This document shows positions 28,250-36,521 of a stretch of 64,000 nt of DNA, piece after piece. Under the pieces are notes generated by a model. That model saw only the letters and a list, made by a program, of their open reading frames with translations, did not search any database and had not been told where the DNA came from. The DNA is from Shewanella decolorationis S12 (GTDB lineage Bacteria; Pseudomonadota; Gammaproteobacteria; Enterobacterales; Shewanellaceae). Made by a program: the position numbers and the translations under genes. Location of the stretch: assembly GCF_000485795.1 (NCBI RefSeq), contig NZ_AXZL01000076.1, forward strand, positions 831,895 to 895,894, written 5' to 3'. Each line of letters starts with the position of its first letter. The stretch's first letter is position 1.

Positions 28250-31200
28250 TCAAGATTGCAATGAAGCCTGCGGGCACTGTTGCTGCAAATATTTCTCAAA
28301 ATCGCTGACAGGCATAGGCTTAGCAAAATAATAGCCTTGGATAATATAACAACCACGGCTAAAGATTTGCTCAAGTTGCTCAACCGTTTCTACGCCTTCA
28401 GCCACAACGGTTAGTTTCAAGTTACGCGCTAACTCAATAATACTGCTCACAATCGCCTGATCAGCAGCATTTGAAGCGATATCAATTAAAAATGAACGGT
28501 CAATTTTAAGCGTATCCACTTCAAAATTTCGTAAATAAGCCAAAGAAGAGTAACCCGTACCAAAGTCATCAATCGCGACTTCAATCCCTAGGTCATCAAG
28601 TTGTTTTAAATGGGTCTTAGCCACTTGCAACTCTTTCATTAATACCCCTTCAGTGATTTCCAAGCACAAAGAGGCAGCAGGCATCCCAGTATCGCTGAGT
28701 ATCTTCTTTACACCGTCAATAAAATCAGGTTGACGGAAATGCACAGCCGAAATATTAACCGACAACTTAAAGGGCTGAGTCATTGCTTTAGCCCATCTTG
28801 CCCCATCCAAACATGCCGTTCGCAAAACCCAACGGTCAATATCCACAACCAAACCACAAGCCTCAGCAACTTTAATAAAAATATCGGGGCGCACAAATCC
28901 ATCGACAGGATGCCGCCAGCGAATGAGTGCTTCCATTCCGATAAATTTATCTCCACGCAAAATATCAATTTGTGGTTGATAATGGAGCTCGAACTCTTCT
29001 CGCTCGATAGCTTTACGCAAATCAGCTTCTAAACGTAGGTGATATAAGGCTTGGGCATTACGTTCTGAAGAATAATATTTAAAGTTTCCTCGCCCTTCTT
29101 CTTTGGCGTGATACATGGCTAAATCGGCATTTTTGATAAAGGCTTCTGGCTGTATTGCATCATCGGGCCATATGCTAATCCCAATACTGGTAGAAATATA
29201 AAACTCCCTACCAAACAATCTAAAAGGCGCCACAATTTGCGCTAAGAGTTGTTCTGCTAAGTGATTGATATCATCTAACTCTTTCACATTTTTTAATAAA
29301 ATAACAAACTCATCACCACCAAAGCGACAAAGCAAATGCTCACTGCCGATACAGGATTGCAATCGATTTGAAGCCTCGACCAGAAGCGCATCCCCCATAC
29401 TATGACCATAGGAGTCATTCACATGCTTAAACCGGTCAAGATCGAGAAACAGTAACGCTAACTTTTGACCATGCTGTTGTGCAGTCTGTATCGCCTGCGT
29501 TAACCGATTTGAGAATAAAGATCGATTAGGTAGCCCAGTTAATACATCATAATTGGCTAGTCGACGAAGGTCAGCCTCAGTACGTTTTCTGTCTGTAATA
29601 TCTGAGAATACAACAACATAATGAAGTGCATTTTCATTCACTGACTGCATCACTGACACGTTAAGCCATACAGGACACACCAATCCATTTTGCCCAACAA
29701 GTTCACGCTCTCCAGTCCATGAGCTATCTTGGCCAAGTAAGTGCGCCACTTCCGTTGACAGTCCGTCCTTCATTTGCACAAATTGCGAAAACGATAAGCC
29801 TACTAGGCTCTTTTGTTCAGAACCTAAGATGTGCTGCGCAGCATGATTTGCGACACGGATGTTTTCATTCACATCTAAAATCAATACACCTTCCGATGTG
29901 TTTTCAAATGCTTGAGCTAATAGACTGACCTCATCCTCAAGCTGACGCTGCAAAGTAATATCGCTGTAAATACCGGCTACTCGCTCAATTACCTTGGTTT
30001 GCTTATTCCGCTGTACGGGACGACCACGGACCCTCAACCAACCCCAATTACCATCACGACGCTGGTAGCGATATTCGGCCTCAAACCGATCAATCTCACC
30101 TGCCAGCATACTGTTCCACTGTGCCAGCGCCTTATCCCTATCCTCAGAATGAACGGGGAGCTCCTCAAGGGAAACGACTATCTCATTGGCATGGCTACCC
30201 AGCACTGAGCCGCGATTATCAAGGTAAAAACTCTGGGTATCTCTATGCCATTCCCACAGGTCGGAGTCGCTACCACGAAGCGATTGGCGTAAACGGTCAT
30301 CACTCTCGGTTAATGCCTGATTCATTGTCATGAAAGTGCGTACTTGACGCTGACGATACCAAGCTAAACTCAGCGCAATAATCGAAAACACTAATAATAA
30401 TAGACCTTTAAACCCTTGAGTCAGCCACCAGTGCTGCTCAACATAGAAAGGAAAAGTAAAGGGCTTATCTGACCAGATTCCATTGACTTGGCTTAACACC
30501 TCAAGTACATATTCTCCCGCTGCTAAGCCTGCGAGGTTTACCTGCGACTCACCTTGGAGCAACACGTAGTTATCTTCCTCCCCTTGATATCTGAGTCGAT
30601 ATTTAAATTGTATTGGCGAATCATCAAGGTAATCGAGGTTAGTGATCTGCAGGCTTACCATATTGGCACCGGGCTTAATCACCATCAACGGTTTAGGTAG
30701 CAACGAGACTTGGGTATTGTTGTCGTAATAAACCGATACCGACTCCAACATCACATGATCATCGGCAATACGGTTGACCATCTTGTCCACATCAAGGTTC
30801 ATCACCCCTTCAGGAGTACCAATATACAGACCTGAAACGGCAGAATAGAAATAGGCGCCTTCATTCATTTCATTAGAAATCAGGCCATCAAGTTGGTTAA
30901 ACATTGAGATTTGCCCAGTCGCTCTATCTTGACGGATTAGCGAATCGGCACAGGCAACGACATTGGCATTGGTTGTTTTTTGGATAAAAAATACTGAACT
31001 ACAATTTACTTGCCATTGTGAACTTAACGAAACCAGTTTGCCGCCGTGGAGATTTAATTCGAATAAGCCCCTTTCATAGGAGCCAAACCACATCACTCCA
31101 GGAGATATTTCTTCAATATGACTAATCGGTGGCTCAGAGCTCAAGCCGCTGAAAAATCCCCTCTTATCGTGGAATAGGTTTTGCTCATCAATAAAACCAA

Positions 31201-32722
31201 ACACTCGTCTTCCGCCTAACCATAACTTGCCATCGGAAGCTCGATACAAAGTACGAATAGTAGGTCGCTTGGGTTCTGGTGAGTCCCCCGTCGATCCATC
31301 AATATTAAAAGGCTGTGGCTCAAACAGCCCTTGCTCCCAAAAATAGAGACCCGTTCCTGTCGCGATCCAAAATCGTCCCTTTAATTTGGGATCAACATAG
31401 GTGCTATAAATGAGCTTATTTTTAAACTCTTCACTCCCATGGGCCCACTGTGAAAAACTCATTCCTTTTAGGGTTAATTTATCGACAACAAATAACCCAC
31501 TGGTGGTCGAAACTAATAAATAATGCTCGATAAACTGACTGATCCCATAAATACTCTCATGGGCTTTCAACCCGTCTATCTCAACGGTCACCGCTTTCTG
31601 GTTATTTTTCCCCACAAAACTAAGATTTGAAGCACCAAACCATAACCCTTCATCACTTGCAAACACAGACCACACCATAGGATCGGGTAGCCCATAGGGG
31701 GGTTCGCTTGTGTAGGTATCGAGAATAAAATCCGGCTGCGAAGCCAGCAATGCCAAGCCATCACCAGAGCCGCCCACCCACATTAAGCCAGCATTATCAA
31801 ATAAGATGGCCTTCAATGTTTCCATATTGGCTTGCGTCTTAAGCTCTTGTTGATAATTTTCAATCTGATGGGTATCTGGAGACCACTTTAATAAACCTGC
31901 CCGACTCGAAAACCAAATCTCACCATTATGGCCCTCAACCATAGCGGTACTCCAATCGGGTAATTCAGGAACAGGAAAAATCTGTAAGGTTTTTGGTTCT
32001 AATCGGTAAATCCCTCGACTGGTTGCAATCCAAATACGCTGTTTTGAATCCTCAAGCATATCCAGAATACTTCCCATAGGTTCAGTCCATTGGTAATCAA
32101 CGACTTTTTCCCCGGCACTGTTGAGGAGTAACAATTGAAATTGACCCGCAACAAGAAACTGACCATCAGGCATGCTCAATAACTTGCGCCAGGGTAGATC
32201 GCGATTAACGGGTAACTGACTCACTAAAGTTAAGGTTAAGGTTGAGGGGGATAAGTCGTAAATCTGGCCGTTATCAATCAACAAGCGCCATTCTTGGGCA
32301 TTTTTACGAGCAGCAGAAATTAACACTCCACCAGGGAAATGAGGGAATAAATTAGGTGACCCCATCTGGGTAAATTGATTTTTTGCGATGTCATAAAGAT
32401 AGGTTGCGGCATTGGTACTGACTAACAGCATATCGCGATCGATATTGACAACTGTTGTCAAAAACTCATCTGCAAGGCGTAACTCAGAACCCGTTTTATC
32501 AATTCGCCTCACTTTAGAATTACTAACCCGATATAAACCTTGCTCGGTTGCTGCCCATATAAAACCATGGTCATCGAGTGTGAGCGCGCGAATACTGGTC
32601 GCTTCAAGTCCGTCCCTGTCGGAAAAAACCCGTTGTACAAAACTACCCGCCCAAGCCGAATGAAGACCTGAACAAAAAACCAATATTGATGCCAAAAGGA
32701 AGTGGATTATTATTTTTTTCAT
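28250..32722 (-). CDS. Periplasmic beta-propeller sensor with PAS, GGDEF and EAL domains
   Basis: The 1490-residue protein has an N-terminal signal (about 1-25) and a long periplasmic region of Reg_prop beta-propeller repeats (WAATEQGLYR, WIATSRGIYR, WFGSYERGLF and others). A Y_Y_Y-type domain follows at about residues 690-765, then one membrane helix at about 770-795. The cytoplasmic part has PAS-like domains, a GGDEF domain with intact GGDEF at 1135-1139 and an EAL domain with Glu1264 in MEALIRW plus DDFGTGYSS, KIDRSF and AEGVE. Both active sites look competent, though no RxxD inhibitory site is seen. It likely senses a periplasmic ligand and alters c-di-GMP. Confidence 0.9.
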   Translation of the reverse strand: MKKIIIHFLLASILVFCSGLHSAWAGSFVQRVFSDRDGLEATSIRALTLDDHGFIWAATEQGLYRVSNSKVRRIDKTGSELRLADEFLTTVVNIDRDMLLVSTNAATYLYDIAKNQFTQMGSPNLFPHFPGGVLISAARKNAQEWRLLIDNGQIYDLSPSTLTLTLVSQLPVNRDLPWRKLLSMPDGQFLVAGQFQLLLLNSAGEKVVDYQWTEPMGSILDMLEDSKQRIWIATSRGIYRLEPKTLQIFPVPELPDWSTAMVEGHNGEIWFSSRAGLLKWSPDTHQIENYQQELKTQANMETLKAILFDNAGLMWVGGSGDGLALLASQPDFILDTYTSEPPYGLPDPMVWSVFASDEGLWFGASNLSFVGKNNQKAVTVEIDGLKAHESIYGISQFIEHYLLVSTTSGLFVVDKLTLKGMSFSQWAHGSEEFKNKLIYSTYVDPKLKGRFWIATGTGLYFWEQGLFEPQPFNIDGSTGDSPEPKRPTIRTLYRASDGKLWLGGRRVFGFIDEQNLFHDKRGFFSGLSSEPPISHIEEISPGVMWFGSYERGLFELNLHGGKLVSLSSQWQVNCSSVFFIQKTTNANVVACADSLIRQDRATGQISMFNQLDGLISNEMNEGAYFYSAVSGLYIGTPEGVMNLDVDKMVNRIADDHVMLESVSVYYDNNTQVSLLPKPLMVIKPGANMVSLQITNLDYLDDSPIQFKYRLRYQGEEDNYVLLQGESQVNLAGLAAGEYVLEVLSQVNGIWSDKPFTFPFYVEQHWWLTQGFKGLLLLVFSIIALSLAWYRQRQVRTFMTMNQALTESDDRLRQSLRGSDSDLWEWHRDTQSFYLDNRGSVLGSHANEIVVSLEELPVHSEDRDKALAQWNSMLAGEIDRFEAEYRYQRRDGNWGWLRVRGRPVQRNKQTKVIERVAGIYSDITLQRQLEDEVSLLAQAFENTSEGVLILDVNENIRVANHAAQHILGSEQKSLVGLSFSQFVQMKDGLSTEVAHLLGQDSSWTGERELVGQNGLVCPVWLNVSVMQSVNENALHYVVVFSDITDRKRTEADLRRLANYDVLTGLPNRSLFSNRLTQAIQTAQQHGQKLALLFLDLDRFKHVNDSYGHSMGDALLVEASNRLQSCIGSEHLLCRFGGDEFVILLKNVKELDDINHLAEQLLAQIVAPFRLFGREFYISTSIGISIWPDDAIQPEAFIKNADLAMYHAKEEGRGNFKYYSSERNAQALYHLRLEADLRKAIEREEFELHYQPQIDILRGDKFIGMEALIRWRHPVDGFVRPDIFIKVAEACGLVVDIDRWVLRTACLDGARWAKAMTQPFKLSVNISAVHFRQPDFIDGVKKILSDTGMPAASLCLEITEGVLMKELQVAKTHLKQLDDLGIEVAIDDFGTGYSSLAYLRNFEVDTLKIDRSFLIDIASNAADQAIVSSIIELARNLKLTVVAEGVETVEQLEQIFSRGCYIIQGYYFAKPMPVSDFEKYLQQQCPQASLQS

Positions 32723-32821
32723 TTGACGACTTACTTAACACCATAGTTTTACTGTAGCAGTTCAACAGTCTGAATACACCCGCACATTCACATTAACTTT
32801 ACATTTTTACTTAGGCAATAA

Positions 32822-32844
32822 AAAAGCGCCCTAAAGGCGCTTTT
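32822..32844 (-). terminator. Intrinsic terminator of lpdA
   Basis: The stem AAAAGCGCC / GGCGCTTTT with a CTAAA loop gives a T-run on the minus strand, about 45 bp after the lpdA stop. Confidence 0.85.
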
Positions 32845-32889
32845 ACGAATATAAGTCTCAACTTATTTCAGGACGAGACAAAGGTTAAA

Positions 32890-34317
32890 TTACTTTTTCT
32901 TTGCCTTTGGGTTTGGCAGATCAGTAATAGAACCTTCGTAGATTTCAGCCGCTAGACCTACTGACTCGTGCAGCGTTGGGTGAGCGTGAATGGTTAATGC
33001 TAAATCTTCAGCATCACAACCCATTTCGATTGCTAGGCCGATTTCGCCTAACAGTTCGCCACCGTTCACACCCACGATAGCACCACCGATTACGCGGTGA
33101 GTGTCTTTATCGAAAATCAGCTTAGTCATACCTTCGCTGCAATCAGAAGCGATAGCACGGCCAGAGGCAGCCCATGGGAAAGTCGCGGTTTCGTAAGCAA
33201 TACCTTGCTCTTTCGCTTCTTTCTCAGTCAGACCAACCCAGGCCACTTCAGGGTCTGTGTAAGCGATTGATGGGATGACTTTTGGATCGAAGTAGTGCTT
33301 CATGCCAGCGATCACTTCGGCCGCTACGTGGCCTTCGTGCACGCCTTTGTGAGCCAACATTGGTTGACCAACGATGTCACCGATAGCGTAGATGTGCGGT
33401 ACGTTTGTACGTAATTGCTTGTCTACGTTGATGAAACCACGCTCGTCGATCTTAACGCCTGCTTTTTCAGCGTCGATCAGCTTGCCATTTGGCGTACGAC
33501 CGATAGCCACTAACACTGCATCGTAACGTACTGGCTCAGTTGGTGCGCTCTTACCTTCCATCGAAACGTAGATACCGTCTTCACGGGCTTCAACCGCAGT
33601 GACTTTGGTTTCGAGGATCAGGTTGAATTTCTTCTTGATTTGCTTAGTGAATACGCGAACAACGTCTTTGTCAGCCGCAGGGATCACTTGGTCGAACATT
33701 TCAACCACGTCGATTTCACTGCCTAAAGATGAATACACAGTACCCATTTCTAAACCGATGATACCGCCGCCCATAACCAGCAGTTTGCCAGGAACTTCTT
33801 TCAGTTCTAATGCGTCAGTCGAATCCCAAATACGTGGGTCTTCATGGGGAATGAATGGCAGTTTGATTGGGCGAGAACCCGCAGCGATAATCGCTTGGTC
33901 AAACTTAACAACGGTCACAGTACCGTCTTCAGCAGTCACTTCTAAGCTGTTAGGGCCAGTAAATTTACCGAAGCCATTAACAACGTTTACTTTACGCATT
34001 TTAGACATGCCGCCTAAGCCACCAGTCAACTGGCTGATCACTTTTTGCTTGAAGCTGCGTAACTTGTCTAAATCGATTGTTGGCTCGCCGAACACAACAC
34101 CGTGTGCAGCAACGGCTTTGGCTTCTTCGATAACTTTAGCAACGTGTAACAGGGCTTTAGATGGGATACAACCCACGTTCAGACACACGCCACCTAAAGT
34201 GCTAAAACGTTCAACGATAACGGTTTCCAGACCTAAGTCAGCCGCACGGAAGGCAGCAGAATATCCAGCAGGACCTGCACCTAATACCACTACCTGAGTT
34301 TTGATTTCGTTACTCAT
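32890..34317 (-). CDS. lpdA: Dihydrolipoyl dehydrogenase (E3)
   Basis: This flavoprotein reoxidises the lipoamide of pyruvate and 2-oxoglutarate dehydrogenases with NAD+. FAD-binding GAGPAGYSAA is near the N-terminus, the redox disulfide is Cys45 and Cys50 in GGVCLNVGCIPSKAL, and the NAD motif is GGGIIGLEMG. The second FAD motif is YAIGDIVGQPMLAHKG, and the catalytic His-Glu pair is in HAHPTLHE. The 475-residue length matches E. coli Lpd. It lies downstream of aceF, from which it is separated by two hairpins and a probable promoter of its own. Confidence 0.97.
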   Translation of the reverse strand: MSNEIKTQVVVLGAGPAGYSAAFRAADLGLETVIVERFSTLGGVCLNVGCIPSKALLHVAKVIEEAKAVAAHGVVFGEPTIDLDKLRSFKQKVISQLTGGLGGMSKMRKVNVVNGFGKFTGPNSLEVTAEDGTVTVVKFDQAIIAAGSRPIKLPFIPHEDPRIWDSTDALELKEVPGKLLVMGGGIIGLEMGTVYSSLGSEIDVVEMFDQVIPAADKDVVRVFTKQIKKKFNLILETKVTAVEAREDGIYVSMEGKSAPTEPVRYDAVLVAIGRTPNGKLIDAEKAGVKIDERGFINVDKQLRTNVPHIYAIGDIVGQPMLAHKGVHEGHVAAEVIAGMKHYFDPKVIPSIAYTDPEVAWVGLTEKEAKEQGIAYETATFPWAASGRAIASDCSEGMTKLIFDKDTHRVIGGAIVGVNGGELLGEIGLAIEMGCDAEDLALTIHAHPTLHESVGLAAEIYEGSITDLPNPKAKKK

Positions 34318-34370
34318 GTTTTCCTCTAATTCTCATTCAATCCGTTGGAGGAGAGTAATCCTGCCAACCG

Positions 34371-34403
34371 AAAATGCGCCAGCGCGTAAGGTGGGCGCAT
34401 TTT
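34371..34403 (-). terminator. Hairpin upstream of lpdA
   Basis: AAAATGCGCC (34371-34380) pairs with GGCGCATTTT (34394-34403) across a 13-base loop. Read on the minus strand it ends in TTTTCGG, a weak intrinsic terminator or attenuator in the aceF-lpdA gap. Transcripts from the lpdA promoter would start inside it and so avoid it. Confidence 0.4.
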
Positions 34404-34428
34404 AACCTGTGTTTGATACTGATCACAA
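34399..34428 (-). promoter_or_regulatory. Predicted lpdA promoter with CRP-like half sites
   Basis: Minus-strand TTGTGA (34423-34428) and TAAAAT (34399-34404) have an 18-bp spacer. TGTGA-TCAGTA-TCAAA (34412-34427) resembles a CRP site at 9 of 10 positions but sits between -35 and -10, where it would repress rather than activate. E. coli lpd also has its own promoter. Confidence 0.4.
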
Positions 34429-34436
34429 TAAACAAA

Positions 34437-34461
34437 AGGCCACTCAAGTTGAGCAGCCTTA
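34437..34461 (-). terminator. Probable terminator of aceF
   Basis: AGGC-CA-CTC pairs with GAG-CA-GCCT across a five-base loop, leaving one 2x2 internal loop. A TTTTGTTT tract follows on the minus strand just after aceF. Confidence 0.5.
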
Positions 34462-34466
34462 TTTGT

Positions 34467-36509
34467 TTACAGAATCAAAGTACGAATATCGGACAGAATT
34501 CCTGACAGGGTCACACTAAAGCGTGCAGCCATAGCACCATCGATCACTCGGTGATCGTATGATAACGACAGTGGCAACATCAATTTAGGCTCGAATTCTT
34601 TACCATTCCACTTAGGCTTAATTTCAGATTTAGACACACCTAAAATCGCCACGTCTGGGTAGTTAACGATTGGGGTAAATGCAGTACCACCAATGCCACC
34701 TAGGCTTGAAATAGTGAAGCAGCTACCCTGCATATCGGCAGATTTGAGCTTACCATCGCGGGCGCGGATAGAAATATCGGCCAGCTCACGAGATAACTCG
34801 ATGATGCCTTTCTTATCCACATCACGTACCACAGGTACCACTAGACCGTTTGGCGTATCCACCGCCACACCGATGTGGTAGTACTTCTTCTGGATCAGTG
34901 ATTCACCGTCGCTGCTTAAGCTTGAGTTGAACACTGGGAACTGTTGCAGCGTTTTCGCCACAGCTTTCATCATAAAGACCAGCGGAGTGATCTTATAATC
35001 GGCTTTCTTCTTCGCCGCCGCGTCGTTCTGCTGCTTACGGAACTCTTCCATTTCGGTGATATCAGCTTCATCGAACTGAGTCACGTGAGGAATAGTTACC
35101 CAGTTACGGTGTAGGTTTGGACCAGAGATCTTCTGGATACGGCTTAATGGAATTTCTTCCACTTCACCAAACTTGCTGAAATCCACTTTCGGTGCAGCAA
35201 TCACTTGCAGACCACCACCGTTACCCGCTGCAACTGAAGTTGCTGCTGTCGCCTTAGGACGAGACAGTTCGTACTTCACATACGCCTGCACGTCTTCCTT
35301 CATGATGCGACCTTTACGGCCAGAACCTGTCACTTGAGTGAGGTCCACACCAAATTCACGGGCCAAACGACGAACCGCTGGAGACGCATGAACCACACCG
35401 GTTGCCACTGGCGCACCCGCACTTGGGTGATGTGGAACCGGTGGACGGCTCGGCGCGGCTGCAACAGGTGCTGGTGCCGCTTCTTGGGCGACAGGTGCAG
35501 AAACTGGCGCTGCGGCTTGAGCTACTGACGCTGGCGCACTGCCAGCACTTGCTGTTGCAACGGAAGTAGTCTCAATCGTCGCAATCACGCTACCTTGAGA
35601 AACCTTGTCACCCACTTTAACGGTTAACGACAACAGTTTACCGGCGAATGGCGCAGGCACTTCCATGGTCGCTTTATCGGTTTCTAACGTGATCAAACCT
35701 TGGTCAGCAGTGATCATATCACCCACAGACACTAGCACTTCGATCACATCGACATTGCTGGCATCACCAATATCTGGCACTTGGATTTCTTTAACGGCAA
35801 CCACTGGTGCAGCAGCTACTGGAGCAACAGCCGCCGCAGGTGCCGCTTGAGCGACAGGAGCTGATGCTGCTGGCGCGCTTGCTTGTGGAGCAGCGGCAGC
35901 AGGAGCTGCGCCACCCACTTCGAGCATGATCACTAATGAGCCTTGGGAAACCTTGTCACCCACAGCCACTTTCACTTCTTTTACCACACCCGCGAATGGC
36001 GATGGTACGTCCATAGTCGCTTTGTCGGTTTCAAGCGTGATAAGGCCAGCGTCAACCTCAATCTTATCGCCAGCGGCAACTAAGACTTCGATAACAGACA
36101 CATCGGTGTCACCACCGATATCCGGCACAGTGACTTCAACCACTTGGGTTGCGCCCGTCGCTGTCGCGGCAGCCACAGGGGCTGGAGCCGCTTGTACTGG
36201 AGCAGGTGCTGCTGGGGCTGGCGCAGGAGCGGCAGCTTGAGCAACTGGCGCAGCAGCTTGAGCAGAAGCACCCGTTGCTTGTATCAACGCAATTAAGGTG
36301 CCTTCACTGACTTTGTCACCAACAGCCACTTTCAACTCGGCTAACACACCCGCGAAAGGCGCAGGAATGTCCATGGTCGCCTTATCGCTTTCAACGGTCA
36401 GAATCGACTCTTCAGCCGCTAAGGTATCGCCCACAGCAGCACAAATCTCAATGACTTGCACTTCATCGCCGCCGATATCAGGAACAAAAACTTCTTTTAA
36501 TTCAGCCAT
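34467..36509 (-). CDS. aceF: Pyruvate dehydrogenase E2, dihydrolipoyllysine acetyltransferase
   Basis: AceF is the core of the pyruvate dehydrogenase complex and passes acetyl groups to CoA. Three lipoyl domains are visible with lipoylated Lys43, Lys163 and Lys279 in near-identical (E)SDKATM/ETDKATM motifs, joined by long Ala/Pro linkers. A peripheral subunit-binding domain follows ([15 protein letters not shown]...GSGRKGRI), then the acetyltransferase domain with the DHRVIDG active site near the C-terminus. At 680 residues it is longer than E. coli AceF (630), mainly through its linkers. It lies 12 bp after aceE. Confidence 0.97.
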   Translation of the reverse strand: MAELKEVFVPDIGGDEVQVIEICAAVGDTLAAEESILTVESDKATMDIPAPFAGVLAELKVAVGDKVSEGTLIALIQATGASAQAAAPVAQAAAPAPAPAAPAPVQAAPAPVAAATATGATQVVEVTVPDIGGDTDVSVIEVLVAAGDKIEVDAGLITLETDKATMDVPSPFAGVVKEVKVAVGDKVSQGSLVIMLEVGGAAPAAAAPQASAPAASAPVAQAAPAAAVAPVAAAPVVAVKEIQVPDIGDASNVDVIEVLVSVGDMITADQGLITLETDKATMEVPAPFAGKLLSLTVKVGDKVSQGSVIATIETTSVATASAGSAPASVAQAAAPVSAPVAQEAAPAPVAAAPSRPPVPHHPSAGAPVATGVVHASPAVRRLAREFGVDLTQVTGSGRKGRIMKEDVQAYVKYELSRPKATAATSVAAGNGGGLQVIAAPKVDFSKFGEVEEIPLSRIQKISGPNLHRNWVTIPHVTQFDEADITEMEEFRKQQNDAAAKKKADYKITPLVFMMKAVAKTLQQFPVFNSSLSSDGESLIQKKYYHIGVAVDTPNGLVVPVVRDVDKKGIIELSRELADISIRARDGKLKSADMQGSCFTISSLGGIGGTAFTPIVNYPDVAILGVSKSEIKPKWNGKEFEPKLMLPLSLSYDHRVIDGAMAARFSVTLSGILSDIRTLIL

Positions 36510-36521
36510 TTTTATTGCCTC

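Noticed and set aside
33599-34297. 232-codon plus-strand ORF
   Set aside because: It is fully antisense to lpdA, Ser/Thr-rich with no domain, and has no ribosome binding site. It is a frame shadow of a conserved gene.
34412-34427. Activating CRP site for lpdA
   Set aside because: The match is good but it sits between -35 and -10, so activation is unlikely. It is kept only as a note in the promoter entry.
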